From Arthrobacter sp. B2a2-09 (GTDB taxonomy: Bacteria > Actinomycetota > Actinomycetes > Actinomycetales > Micrococcaceae): 64,000 nt of DNA. The DNA is taken from positions 259,686 through 323,685 of the forward strand of contig NZ_JAMXIC010000003.1 in NCBI RefSeq assembly GCF_027587375.1, written 5' to 3'. The notes under the pieces are model-generated. The model did no database searches. It was given only the letters and a program-made list of their open reading frames with translations, and had not been told where the DNA came from. Position 1 is the first letter of the stretch, and every line of letters starts with the position of its first letter. This document shows positions 18,222-26,836 of the stretch, piece by piece. The position numbers were made by a program, and so were the translations under genes.

Positions 18222-19201
18222 TAGTCTTCGTTTCCTTTGGTCGACCAGATCATGTAGGGGATCACCAGTACCAGGGTGATGAGGAGCAGCACGGTTGCGG
18301 TGGCGTTGCCGAGTCCGAAGTCGTGGTTGAGGAAGGACTGGGTGTAGGACCAGAGGGCCAGGACCTGGGACTTCTGGGCTGGCCCGCCGCCGGTCATGCC
18401 GACCACCAAGTCGAAGACCTTGATGGAGTTCACGATCGTCAGGACCAGGACGACGACGACGGTCGGCCGGAGTGCCGGAAGGGTCACGTTCCGGAACACT
18501 TGCCACGCGTTCGCGCCGTCCAGCTTCGCCGATTCGACGAGTTCCTTCGAAACGCTTTGGAGGCCGGCGAGGAACAGCACCATGTTGAGCCCGGCGACCT
18601 GCCAGACGAAGGCCGCGAAAACGGCGTAGATGGCCACCTTGGGGTCGCTGAGGAACGTCACTCCGGAGCCGTCGCCGAGGTGCAGCGTCTTGGAGATGTC
18701 CGAGAAGATGCCGTAGTTGGGGTTGTACATCCAGCGCCACATGTTGGCGATGGCGATCGGTGCGAGCACACCGGGGATGTAAAAGACCGAACGGAACACG
18801 TTGCGGCCAAAGACCGGGCGGTTGAGTGCCAGCGCCATCATCAGCCCAAGGCTGGTGGGGATGACGAGTGACAACAGAACCCAGATGATGCTGTTTTGCA
18901 CTGCCGTCCAGAACACCGGGTCTTTGGTGAACAAGCGGACGTAGTTCTGGAAACCGACGAAAACCTGCTGGTCGGTGGTGAAACCGGACCATTTATACAG
19001 GCTCAGGCGGACGGCGCTGAACATGGGGCCAATGACGAAGACAACGTAGGCTGCCAGGGCCGGGGCCAGGAAAGGAAGTGCGGCGACAAAGCCGCCTTTG
19101 GCGATGCGCTTCAGCAATGGTTTCTTGAGCAATGGTTTCTTGCGTGAAGGCCGCGGATTCAGCCCCGGTGTTTCGGAGAGCCGCGTGGCTGTGAGCTTGG
19201 T
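18221..19201 (-). CDS. carbohydrate ABC transporter permease (MalF type)
   Basis: 326 aa with six transmembrane segments and EAA loop ESAKLDGANAWQVFRNVTLPALRP. I prefer the TTG start at 19201 (AAAGG seven bases upstream) over a frame start at 19270, because the longer version would run through a strong 13-bp-stem hairpin (19243-19273). The N-terminal cytoplasmic tail contains a tandem KKPLLKKPLL, encoded by a perfect 15-bp duplication (19113-19127 and 19128-19142). Confidence 0.88.
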   Translation of the reverse strand, partial: TKLTATRLSETPGLNPRPSRKKPLLKKPLLKRIAKGGFVAALPFLAPALAAYVVFVIGPMFSAVRLSLYKWSGFTTDQQVFVGFQNYVRLFTKDPVFWTAVQNSIIWVLLSLVIPTSLGLMMALALNRPVFGRNVFRSVFYIPGVLAPIAIANMWRWMYNPNYGIFSDISKTLHLGDGSGVTFLSDPKVAIYAVFAAFVWQVAGLNMVLFLAGLQSVSKELVESAKLDGANAWQVFRNVTLPALRPTVVVVLVLTIVNSIKVFDLVVGMTGGGPAQKSQVLALWSYTQSFLNHDFGLGNATATVLLLITLVLVIPYMIWSTKGNED

Positions 19202-19242
19202 CAAGGGTTTGCCTTTGGTTCGTGAAAACGGTGTGGAGCGAG

Positions 19243-19273
19243 GGGGTGCGGCCGCGGCGGGCGGCCGCACCCC
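19243..19273 (-). other. intercistronic hairpin between binding protein and permease genes
   Basis: GGGGTGCGGCCGC (19243-19255) pairs perfectly with GCGGCCGCACCCC (19261-19273) around a 5-nt loop. It sits just after the solute-binding protein stop and before the permease start, where such stems usually protect the binding protein mRNA and lower permease expression. No T-run follows. Confidence 0.75.
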
Positions 19274-19285
19274 GCCGTCGTCGGG

Positions 19286-20554
19286 CTAGTTGTTCGAGTC
19301 CAGGAATTTCTGGAATTCGGCGCCAGCCTGGTTCGGGTCCATGCCCCCGGTTGCCACGAGGTTCTGGATCCGCCAGTACTCAGTGGTGCTCGACTGGGAC
19401 AGGTTCTGGTCATTGTTCATGTACAGGCCCTTGGCATTCTTGAAGATGCTGTCCCAGGACGTGCTCAAGGCGTTCCCGCCGGACTTGGGTGTGACTGCCT
19501 TGTTGACGGACTGGGTGGCAAAGGTGCCCAGAACTTCCTGTTGGACCTTTGTGGAGGTCAGGTAGTCGAGGAACTTGGCCGCGGCGTCCTTGTGCGGGCT
19601 GTCCTTCGTAATGTATTCGGCTTCTTCGAATCCGTAGAGGCGTCCGGTGCCCGTGGGGAGCGGGAAGACGCCGAAGTCATCCATGTTGACCTTCTGGTCG
19701 CTGATGTTCTTGTTGAACCAGTCGCCTTCGAGGGCCATGGCGGCTTTGCCGTTGTAGAACAGGGCCGAGGATTCGTCGTTGTTGATTCCGATGAAGCCCG
19801 GGTTGAGGTAGTCCTTGGACCAGGTTGCGAGGTTGGTGAACGACTTCGTCACGCAGTCTTCCTGGCCCCAGTTCGCCTTCTTAGTGACCAGCTGGTCGAA
19901 CTTGGCGGAGCCGCAGTAGCCCTCAAGGAAGGTGTCCAGCAACCGCATGACGTGCCAGTTGACGGTTCCGCCGAACTCGATCGGGGTGATCCCGGCAGCC
20001 TTGAGCTTGGCGGCCGCGTCGTTGAGCTCATCGATGGTGGTCGGAAGCTTGGTGATGCCCGCCTTGGCGAACAAGGCCTTGTTGTAATAGAGGGCTTCGC
20101 CGTTGAGCTTCCATGGCACGCCCTGGTAGCCACCGTACTGGGTGACCGGGTTCAAGGCGGCCCCGGTGAAGCGGTCTTGCCAGTTGTACTGCTTGTAGTA
20201 TTCCGTGAGGTCCGCGCTGGCGTTGGCCTTCACCAGCTCCCCACCGAGGCCCGGGCCCGCCCAATAGTTGTAGATGTCAGGGGCGGCGGAGGTGCCTATG
20301 GCTGTACGCAGGGCGTCCTTGTGGGCGTCGACCGCCCGTGACGTCCGCTCGATCTTGATGTCGGGGTTGGTTGCCTCGAAGTCGGTGATGATCTTGTCGA
20401 TCTGTGCGTCGGCACTGGGGGAACTTTGGTTGATGGTCCACCACGTGACGGTGGTCTTTCCGGAATCGTTCGAAGTGGTTGACGCACTGGCACCACAGCC
20501 GGCAAGCAGCGCGACGGCGGCCAATGCTGCTACGCCTTTGGCTAGCAAACGCAT
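19286..20554 (-). CDS. ABC transporter sugar-binding lipoprotein
   Basis: 422-aa extracellular solute-binding protein, family 1. A lipoprotein signal peptide (MRLLAKGVAALAAVALLAGC, lipobox LAGC, Cys about residue 20) anchors it outside the membrane. The mature domain starts TTVTWWTINQSSP and includes PWKLNGEALYYNKALFAKAG, a family-1 signature region. ATG 20554 is preceded by AAAGGACGCGAAG and chosen over a longer frame. It is first gene of the transporter-glycosidase operon, opposite a divergent LacI gene and below two abutting palindromes. Confidence 0.92.
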   Translation of the reverse strand: MRLLAKGVAALAAVALLAGCGASASTTSNDSGKTTVTWWTINQSSPSADAQIDKIITDFEATNPDIKIERTSRAVDAHKDALRTAIGTSAAPDIYNYWAGPGLGGELVKANASADLTEYYKQYNWQDRFTGAALNPVTQYGGYQGVPWKLNGEALYYNKALFAKAGITKLPTTIDELNDAAAKLKAAGITPIEFGGTVNWHVMRLLDTFLEGYCGSAKFDQLVTKKANWGQEDCVTKSFTNLATWSKDYLNPGFIGINNDESSALFYNGKAAMALEGDWFNKNISDQKVNMDDFGVFPLPTGTGRLYGFEEAEYITKDSPHKDAAAKFLDYLTSTKVQQEVLGTFATQSVNKAVTPKSGGNALSTSWDSIFKNAKGLYMNNDQNLSQSSTTEYWRIQNLVATGGMDPNQAGAEFQKFLDSNN

Positions 20555-20662
20555 CTTCGCGTCCTTTCGTAGTTTGAGTTGAGGGTGCTCTGTCACGGGT
20601 ACCTCGGCCAAAGCGCCTTGTTGAGGAACGCTGCCGGGTGTGACCTAGCCCATAACGAGTAT

Positions 20663-20682
20663 GTGGGTTATCGATAACCCAC
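20663..20682. promoter_or_regulatory. 20-bp perfect palindrome (operator candidate)
   Basis: GTGGGTTATCGATAACCCAC is a perfect 20-bp palindrome with a central CG, the symmetry LacI-family repressors favour. It lies between the divergent binding-protein and LacI genes and directly abuts the next palindrome. Confidence 0.75.
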
Positions 20683-20696
20683 GTCAACCGGTTGAC
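20683..20696. promoter_or_regulatory. 14-bp palindrome GTCAACCGGTTGAC (operator candidate)
   Basis: This perfect palindrome contains CAACCGGTTG, identical to the core of the uxaC operator (3089-3098). It immediately follows the 20-bp palindrome. Two LacI proteins could compete or cooperate at this promoter. Confidence 0.75.
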
Positions 20697-20782
20697 CAAT
20701 TATTTTGAAGTTGACCCGGCGTAGGCGAACGTAAACTTACAAACAAGGTGTCGGTGACGGACTGCGTGAAAGAAGTAGGCAT

Positions 20783-21817
20783 TTGGCGAAAGCAAAGACG
20801 GCGGCACGGCCCAGCATGGCGGACGTCGGAAGGCTGGCCAACGTCTCGACCCAGACGGTGTCGCGCTACTTCACCGGTGTCGGTTACGTGCGGGCCGAGA
20901 CCCGCGAGCGCATTGCCGCGGCCATCGAAGAACTGGGGTACGTGCCCAATCAATCCGCCCGCACTCTTCGCACGAGCAGGACGAACTCTGTAGGCGTCTT
21001 GGCCATGGGCGCCCTCAACTATGGGAGCGCAAGCGTGCTCACCGGCTTGGGACTTGCGGCCCGCGAGGCCGATGTCACGCTCACAATCGCCCAGCTTGAT
21101 CTCGACTTCGAAGCAAAGAACTGGGAAGCCGAGGCGCGGCAAGCGCTCGCCCACTTCAAGTCGGTGCAAGTTGACGGAATTGTGTTGTCGACACCGGTGC
21201 CCGGTATCGACAGGCTGCTCACGGATTGGGACCAATCAACGCCTTTGATCACGGTTTCCGAGCTTCCGCTGACGGAGGAAGGCTCGGCAGGTGCCCACTC
21301 GCACGCGGCGGGTTGGGAAGCCACCCATCACCTCATCGCATTGGGGCATCGCGACATCCTGCATGTCGCCGGCCCTTCGACCCGCAATGAAGCACGCGAG
21401 CGTGAGCGCGGCTATCGCGATGCCATGCAGAGCGCGCGCCTTAGCCCCCAAGTGCTCGATGTTGCGGACGACTGGTCCTCGATTTCCGGATTTCGAGCGG
21501 GCGAACTCGCGGTTCCGGCCACGTTTACGGCTGTCTTCGCGAGCAACGACGAGATCGCGCTCGGCTTCATGAGCGCCATGGAAAAGCGCGGCAGACGGGC
21601 ACCCCAGGACTTCTCAATCGTGGGGGTTGACGACATGCCTGCAGCCGCCTACTTCTCACCGCCCCTCACCACCATGCGCCTTGACTTCCGGGCGTTGGGC
21701 ATCGCGACCTTCAAAATGCTCCACCATCAAATCCTCACGGGCGAACCCGCCCAGCACTTCGTGGTCGAGCCAGAACTGGTGATCCGCGAGTCGACGTCAC
21801 GCATCACGCGACATTGA
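20783..21817 (+). CDS. LacI-family transcriptional regulator
   Basis: 344-aa repressor with HTH SMADVGRLANVSTQTVSRYFTG at residues 11-32 and a sugar-sensing domain ending PPLTTMRLDFRALGIATFKML. The start is TTG 20783, preceded by AAGAAGTAGG; no ATG fits. The gene diverges from the sugar transporter operon, with the double palindrome between them, so it likely represses that operon and itself until the transported sugar or a breakdown product binds. Confidence 0.9.
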   Translation: MAKAKTAARPSMADVGRLANVSTQTVSRYFTGVGYVRAETRERIAAAIEELGYVPNQSARTLRTSRTNSVGVLAMGALNYGSASVLTGLGLAAREADVTLTIAQLDLDFEAKNWEAEARQALAHFKSVQVDGIVLSTPVPGIDRLLTDWDQSTPLITVSELPLTEEGSAGAHSHAAGWEATHHLIALGHRDILHVAGPSTRNEARERERGYRDAMQSARLSPQVLDVADDWSSISGFRAGELAVPATFTAVFASNDEIALGFMSAMEKRGRRAPQDFSIVGVDDMPAAAYFSPPLTTMRLDFRALGIATFKMLHHQILTGEPAQHFVVEPELVIRESTSRITRH

Positions 21818-22003
21818 AATCCTGGACGGCCGCCGCGGCTTCGCCAAGTTCGAAGGCGTCAAGCTCTCGTCGCCAAGCATGTCAGCCGAGCCCCTTCAAC
21901 ACGGCCGACACCCGGAATACCATGAGTGGAAGGCGCACACCCCGGCTCGGGCACCGCATCAGGGAAATCCGCCAACAACACCGCCAGGAATCAGGTCAAG
22001 ACA

Positions 22004-22384
22004 GTGGATGAAACGACCGCAAACGAGAATGTAGTCAACCGGCTGATCGGTTGTATCAACGACCGTCAAATTGAGATCATGGACGAGCTGTTCCACGACG
22101 ATGCGGTCATGCACTGGCCGCAGTCCGGAGAGATCGTACGCGGCGCCGGGAACCGGAGGGGAATCTACAAAGCCTTCCCGCAATTGCCGACCATCACGCC
22201 GCGCCGAATGCTCAGCGCCGGGGACCTGGTAATCGCCGAGGCGTCGTTGGATTATGGTGGCCCACAGTATGAAACAGTTTTCATCTTTGAATTCCGGGCA
22301 GGCAAGATCGCCAAGGAAACCGCCTACTGGAGTGAGGCCTTCGAAGCGCCCGCGTGGCGCGCGCAGTGGGTTGAAAAAATCTAG
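22004..22384 (+). CDS. SnoaL-like nuclear transport factor 2 fold protein
   Basis: 126 aa of the SnoaL_2 group, a cone-shaped fold used for ligand binding or small-molecule isomerisation. It begins around NVVNRLIGCINDRQIEIMDELFHDDAVMHWPQ and ends FIFEFRAGKIAKETAYWSEAFEAPAWR, both typical. GTG 22004, with AGGAATCAGG upstream, is the likely start; GTG 21926 would add 26 residues. No operon partner and no clear substrate. Confidence 0.7.
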   Translation: MDETTANENVVNRLIGCINDRQIEIMDELFHDDAVMHWPQSGEIVRGAGNRRGIYKAFPQLPTITPRRMLSAGDLVIAEASLDYGGPQYETVFIFEFRAGKIAKETAYWSEAFEAPAWRAQWVEKI

Positions 22385-22477
22385 CAATCTCAACGCGACG
22401 GAGGCGAAGCGATGACCCGCACCGCATCGCACAGGGGTGCCTTAGCGCCGGATCTGCTCTAATTTTCGTGAGGGGCA

Positions 22478-23091
22478 TTGGACGAGGAGCACGGTGAGTC
22501 GAGAGCAACAAGCATCCTCTACTTCCACGGTGGCTCGTTCTCGCTAGGATCCCCTCAGCCCGCGTTGGGCCTGACGGCGAGCCTGGTCACGCGGACAGGC
22601 ATGCGCGCCATCTCCTTGGACTACCGTCTCGCGCCCGAGCATCCGTTCCCGGCGCAGTTGTCGCGTTTTCTCCCGGCCTGGACCACACCCGCTCAGGCCG
22701 CAGCATGGAAACCAAGACCGGGATCGACCCGTTTTTCACCAAGGAAGGAATGGCGCATACCGGGGACTTCTACCTGGATGGACAAGACCCGCACCAGAAA
22801 CTTCTCGCGCCCGCGGCCCTCGCTGACATGACAGGTTTCCCGCCACTACTACTCCAGGTCGGCACCAACGAACTACTCTTGGATGACTCGGTCCGGTTGG
22901 CCGAACGAGCCCGCCACGCCGAAGTAGACGTCATCCTCGATGTCACAGCAGGCGTCCCACACGTGTTCCAATCATTCAAATTGGCTTGTAATGCTCCCCG
23001 CACTCAATATTGCCTTCCGATGATCAAGTCTCTCGTTGTCCGCACCCAGGCGACGGGCAGACAAGCCATTGTTTGGGCGCAGGTCGACTGA
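22478..23091 (+). pseudogene. alpha/beta hydrolase (HSL/esterase family), internally deleted
   Basis: The first part carries the oxyanion motif YFHGGSFSLGSP and YRLAPEHPFPAQL. The last part (frame shifted by -1 relative to the first) carries SPGLDHTRSGRSMETKTG, LLLQVGTNELLLDD and the C-terminal VPHVFQSF with the catalytic His. The roughly 80-residue middle with the nucleophile GDSAGG is missing; the junction is near 22655-22665, where the reading frame changes. The usual N-terminal 50-70 residues are also absent. It cannot make a working esterase. Confidence 0.85.
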
Positions 23092-23149
23092 AAGGCCACC
23101 TATCGCCGTGTCACCCCGCAGATCCTCAGTTGGGGGTAAGGTCATACCT

Positions 23150-23932
23150 ATGACGATTGATCCGATGGCAGTGACCCGCCTCATCCCCCAGCGGCTTCCG
23201 GCCGGACGCCTTGGGGTCGCGGTCGTGGCCGAGCTGGTGGATTTGATCGTGACTGGTCAGCTCAAGGAGGATGATCTGCTCCCGCCTGAGGGGCCTCTCA
23301 GCGAGCACTTCGGCGTGAGCCGTACGGTGTTGCGCGAGTCGGTGAAACGACTTGAGGAGAAAGGGCTGGTCATCGTCGCGCAGGGCCGGGGCACGCAGGT
23401 CCGGGCGCCCGGGTATTGGAACATGCTCGACCCGGTTGTACTCTCGGCGTTGATAGACAACGATGAGACCCTTGGCGTGCTGGATGAACTTACGGTGGTG
23501 CGAGCGAGCCTCGAGTCGGCAATGGCCCGCGCGGTGGCCGGAGAGAGGACAGCCGAGGAACTGCGTCGGCTGGAGAATGCGCTGACGGCCATGCGGGAGA
23601 GCGAGTCCGAGACGGATTCCTTCCGCCAGGCCGACGTGGTTTTTCACTTCGCGGTCATGGAGATCTCCGGCAACAGGCTGGCTGAAAACATCGCAAAGCA
23701 TCTTTATAAGAGAGCCGTCGAGTCGAGTCGGTATCAGGGGATCAACACGCCGGACGCTGTTGCGCGGACGCTGGAGGAGCACGCGGCAATCCTAGACGCC
23801 ATCGAGCGCAAGGACGTCGTCGCGGCCGAGAAGGCGATGAACGACCACATCCACATCGCGTGGGAGCGCCGCCGGCTTCCCGATCATGCTCCCCGGGCCC
23901 GAGGCGTCGCTGCGTCTCAGAAGGCCAAATAG
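23150..23932 (+). CDS. GntR-family (FadR/FCD type) transcriptional regulator
   Basis: 260 aa. The winged helix spans about residues 20-85 (GQLKEDDLLPPEGPLSEHFGVSRTVLRESVKRLEEKGLV). The helical FCD sensor follows, with metal/ligand residues in RASLESAMARAVAG, DVVFHFAVMEISGN and LEEHAAILDAIERKD. ATG 23150 is the likely start, with GGGGGTAAG 12 bases upstream. It sits at the end of the deoxysugar catabolism cluster; the near-identical 16-bp elements at 31333-31348 and 33244-33259 fit a GntR operator, so it is the probable pathway repressor. Confidence 0.88.
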   Translation: MTIDPMAVTRLIPQRLPAGRLGVAVVAELVDLIVTGQLKEDDLLPPEGPLSEHFGVSRTVLRESVKRLEEKGLVIVAQGRGTQVRAPGYWNMLDPVVLSALIDNDETLGVLDELTVVRASLESAMARAVAGERTAEELRRLENALTAMRESESETDSFRQADVVFHFAVMEISGNRLAENIAKHLYKRAVESSRYQGINTPDAVARTLEEHAAILDAIERKDVVAAEKAMNDHIHIAWERRRLPDHAPRARGVAASQKAK

Positions 23933-23963
23933 GACTTCTGCGGCGTCCGGCTGTCGCTAAGGC

Positions 23964-24707
23964 TTACCGCAGGCGAAGTCCCGCCATGCCTCCGTCGACG
24001 GCCAGAAGGGTTCCCGTGGTCGAAGCCGAAAGTGGGGATGCCAGGTAGGCGATTGAGTGCGCGACTTCGGCCGCGCTGACAAGCCTTCCCATGGGTTGCC
24101 GTTCCCGCAGTGCCGCGGCAGCGGCGTCGGGGTTATCGGCACTGTCCAGTAGGCGGCCGACCCAGGGCGTGTCTGCCGTTCCGGGGGTTACCGCATTAAC
24201 CCGGATTGCCTCTGACACGTGGTCCGCGGCCATGGAAAGAGTCATGGCCGCCACGGCACCCTTGCTGGCTGCGTAGAGCACGCGGTTGGGGACTCCCACT
24301 GATGCGACCACGGAGCACGTGTTGACGATGGACGCGTGCGAGGATGCCCGGAGATGGGGAAGTGCCGCCCGGGTGACACGGGCAATTCCCACCACGTTGA
24401 CATCCAAAACCCGGTGCCACTCTTCGTCGGCATTGGCGCTGACGTCACCAACCGCACCGATGCCGGCATTGTTGATGAGAATATCGATGCCACCAAATTG
24501 CTCGGCAATAGTGGCAACAGCAGCTCTGACCTGTTCGTCATCGGTGATGTCGCACCTGACGCCGAGCTGGCCGTCCGGGACGGACTCGACGTCGCGATCC
24601 AGAATCGCGACGGTGGCTCCGCGCTCGACCAGAAGGTCTGCTGTGGCGGCCCCGATGCCGCTTGCTCCTCCTGTGATGATGGCGACTAAGTTCTTGAAGT
24701 CGTTCAT
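23964..24707 (-). CDS. SDR dehydrogenase, likely 2-keto-3-deoxy-L-fuconate 4-dehydrogenase
   Basis: 247-aa classical short-chain dehydrogenase: TGGASGIG cofactor loop (around 13-20), NNAG (around 81), catalytic Tyr-x3-Lys in VLYAASKGAVAAM (around 147-155). In this cluster it fits the NAD-dependent oxidation of 2-keto-3-deoxy-L-fuconate to the 2,4-diketo acid. The downstream gene in the pathway, an FAH-family hydrolase, lies 8 bp away. The assignment by pathway position is inference; the SDR call is firm. Confidence 0.85.
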   Translation of the reverse strand: MNDFKNLVAIITGGASGIGAATADLLVERGATVAILDRDVESVPDGQLGVRCDITDDEQVRAAVATIAEQFGGIDILINNAGIGAVGDVSANADEEWHRVLDVNVVGIARVTRAALPHLRASSHASIVNTCSVVASVGVPNRVLYAASKGAVAAMTLSMAADHVSEAIRVNAVTPGTADTPWVGRLLDSADNPDAAAAALRERQPMGRLVSAAEVAHSIAYLASPLSASTTGTLLAVDGGMAGLRLR

Positions 24708-24715
24708 GTTGCTTC

Positions 24716-25576
24716 CTATTTTTGTCCGATGACGGTCTGGCGTTGGCTGCCGAGACCGGTAATGCCAAGTTCCATGACGTCCCCGGCTTGTAGCCAGATG
24801 GGAGGGTTGAAGCCGAGCCCGACTCCGGGAGGTGTCCCGGTGTTGATCAGGTCTCCTGGCTCAAGGACGAGGAATTGGCTGAGGTAGTGAACGATGAAGT
24901 ACGGGTCGAAGATCATTGTGGACGTGGATCCTTTTTGGCGGCGGATTCCGTTGACGTCCAGCCACATGTCCAGGTTGAGGACGTTGTGTATTTCATCCGG
25001 GGTCACGAGCCATGGGCCCGTCGGGTTGAAGGTCTCTGCAGATTTTCCCTTGGACCACTGTCCTCCACGCTCGATCTGGAAGGCGCGTTCGCTGACATCG
25101 TTGACGACAGCGAAGCCGGCGATCGAATCGCTGGCCTCCTCGACCGTGTCGAGGTAGCTTGTCCGCTTTCCGATGACAATACCCAGCTCAACCTCCCAAT
25201 CCGTCTTCGTTGATCCGCGGGGGATTCGAACGTCGTCATTGGGGCCAATCAGGGTGTTTGGCGACTTCATGAACAGGATGGGTTCGTCGGGTACGGGTTG
25301 ACCGGTCTCGGCTGCGTGGTCGCTGTAATTGAGCCCGATGCACAGGATTTGATGCGGGCGTGCTATCGGTGCCCCGATCCTTTCTCCCCTGAATTCGCTC
25401 ACCTCTCCGGCCGCGATCCGTGCCGCGGCGATGTCCTTGACTTCCTCCAGTCTGCCGCTGGCAAAGAAGTCTTCGTTGAAATCGGACACTACGTCCGAGA
25501 GGTCAACGTAGGTGTCGTCATCGACTCGAGCGACGGGCTTTTCACAGCCGGGCGCTCCGATGCGCATGAGATACAT
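24716..25576 (-). CDS. FAH-family hydrolase, likely 2,4-diketo-3-deoxy-L-fuconate hydrolase
   Basis: 286-aa fumarylacetoacetate hydrolase fold. Signatures: ILCIGLNYSDHAAETGQPVP, FMKSPNTLIGPNDDV, TDWEVELGIVIGK with the metal-binding Glu residues, and INTGTPPGVGLG. It would cleave the diketo acid to pyruvate and L-lactate, the last pathway step. ATG 25576 has CAGGAGA in front and is chosen over a frame to 25660. It is co-transcribed with the SDR and amidohydrolase. Confidence 0.85.
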   Translation of the reverse strand: MYLMRIGAPGCEKPVARVDDDTYVDLSDVVSDFNEDFFASGRLEEVKDIAAARIAAGEVSEFRGERIGAPIARPHQILCIGLNYSDHAAETGQPVPDEPILFMKSPNTLIGPNDDVRIPRGSTKTDWEVELGIVIGKRTSYLDTVEEASDSIAGFAVVNDVSERAFQIERGGQWSKGKSAETFNPTGPWLVTPDEIHNVLNLDMWLDVNGIRRQKGSTSTMIFDPYFIVHYLSQFLVLEPGDLINTGTPPGVGLGFNPPIWLQAGDVMELGITGLGSQRQTVIGQK

Positions 25577-25637
25577 GGACGGTCTCCTGATGAAATGGGT
25601 GGTTCGGTAAGTAGGAGATGGGTTTTCCAGCGGGCAT

Positions 25638-26501
25638 CTACCGTGCCGCGGGTTGCCCATCAGGGTTTTGCTGCAAATAGACCTCGACGGCGGTCGTCCC
25701 GAACAGCCGGTCGTAGGCGTCCTCGCTTGCTCCTTTTAGCAGGGTCTCAAGAGCCGTCTTCCAGATGCCGGCGCCTCCGCCGAGTTCGGCCAACGGCCAG
25801 TCGGTACCGTACATCAGCCGTTCGGGACCGAACACCTCCAGCGCGGTCTCGACGACGGGGCGAAGGTCGCTTGACGTCCAACTCCCCGGTACGAGACCGG
25901 AGGTGAGCCCCGAGACTTTCGCCACGACGTTGGGAAGACCGGCGAGATCACGGAAGCCCGATTCCCAGGCAGTCGCGTCCGTATCCGGCGGGGGTGGGCC
26001 GCCGAGGTGGTCGAGGACGAGCCGCAGCCCTTGATGACGGGACGCCACATGGGCTGCTTGCGAAAGCTGCCAGTGGCGAAGGACGAGGTCGAAGCACAGG
26101 CCGGCTTGTTCCAGCGCGTTCAGGCCTCGTGCAACGTCCTCCCGAAGCAGCCATGCGGGGTCGGGGTCGATGTGGGCGAGGTGACGAACACCGACGATAG
26201 GAACGGACGCGGTGGCGAGGATCCTCTCGAGCTGCGGGCCGACGTCCTGGGTGAGGTCCACCCAGGCGACCAGCCCGGCAACCACGGTCGGATCCGACTG
26301 TGCAAGCCGGATGCTTTCGTCGACGCTGTTGCTCGCCTGGACAACGATCGCCTTATCCATTCCGGTCTCGGCGAGCATCGTCGCCAGCTCCCCGGTGCCG
26401 AAATCCTGGTCGATCGGCGCCATCGTCTCCGGGTCGATCCAGTCCTGCGGGTCGAGGGCCCGGTTCCACAGGTGCACGTGCGCGTCGAGACGGGAGGTCA
26501 T
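25638..26501 (-). CDS. amidohydrolase family 2, likely L-fuconolactonase
   Basis: 287-aa TIM-barrel hydrolase. The N-terminal metal motif is DAHVHLW (H-x-H), and other metal-region segments include LVLDHLGGPP and LMYGTDWPLAELGG. Members near deoxysugar dehydrogenases hydrolyse aldonolactones, here probably L-fucono-1,5-lactone to L-fuconate. ATG 26501 overlaps the stop of the mutarotase gene as ATGA, which settles the start. Confidence 0.85.
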   Translation of the reverse strand: MTSRLDAHVHLWNRALDPQDWIDPETMAPIDQDFGTGELATMLAETGMDKAIVVQASNSVDESIRLAQSDPTVVAGLVAWVDLTQDVGPQLERILATASVPIVGVRHLAHIDPDPAWLLREDVARGLNALEQAGLCFDLVLRHWQLSQAAHVASRHQGLRLVLDHLGGPPPPDTDATAWESGFRDLAGLPNVVAKVSGLTSGLVPGSWTSSDLRPVVETALEVFGPERLMYGTDWPLAELGGGAGIWKTALETLLKGASEDAYDRLFGTTAVEVYLQQNPDGQPAAR

Positions 26502-26836
26502 TCGAGGTGCCATACTTCGTCGATGGGCTGCCAGAGTGACCCGGGGTTCCGTTCCTCCGCGATTCTTACCTGGCACGGGTCGGTGTGCGTCCACCATTCC
26601 TGGGAGACGGGGTCAGCGGCGATCCGTTGCATGTCGGCCTCGTGGTCCTCGCCGATGTATTCGTAGTACGCGAACAGGACGTCGCCGAAGACGAAGATGC
26701 TGTAGTTGCGCACGTTGCATTCGAGCAGTTTCTGCTCGACCCCGGGCCACACCGAGCCGTGCAGCACCAGGTACTCCTCCCGCTTGTCTGGCCGGACACC
26801 GACCACGAAGGCGTGACGTTCGGGTGTCCGGGTCAC
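26498..26836 (-). CDS. L-rhamnose mutarotase-family protein (deoxysugar mutarotase)
   Basis: 112 aa, a ferredoxin-like small protein of the RhaM/FucM type: RHAFVVGVRPDKREEYLVLHGSVWPGVEQKLLECNVRNYSIF and the Trp pair EWW near residue 81. It speeds interconversion of sugar anomers before lactone-forming oxidation. Its GTG start overlaps the upstream dehydratase stop as GTGA, and its own stop overlaps the lactonase start, so three enzymes are translationally chained. Confidence 0.88.
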   Translation of the reverse strand: MTRTPERHAFVVGVRPDKREEYLVLHGSVWPGVEQKLLECNVRNYSIFVFGDVLFAYYEYIGEDHEADMQRIAADPVSQEWWTHTDPCQVRIAEERNPGSLWQPIDEVWHLE

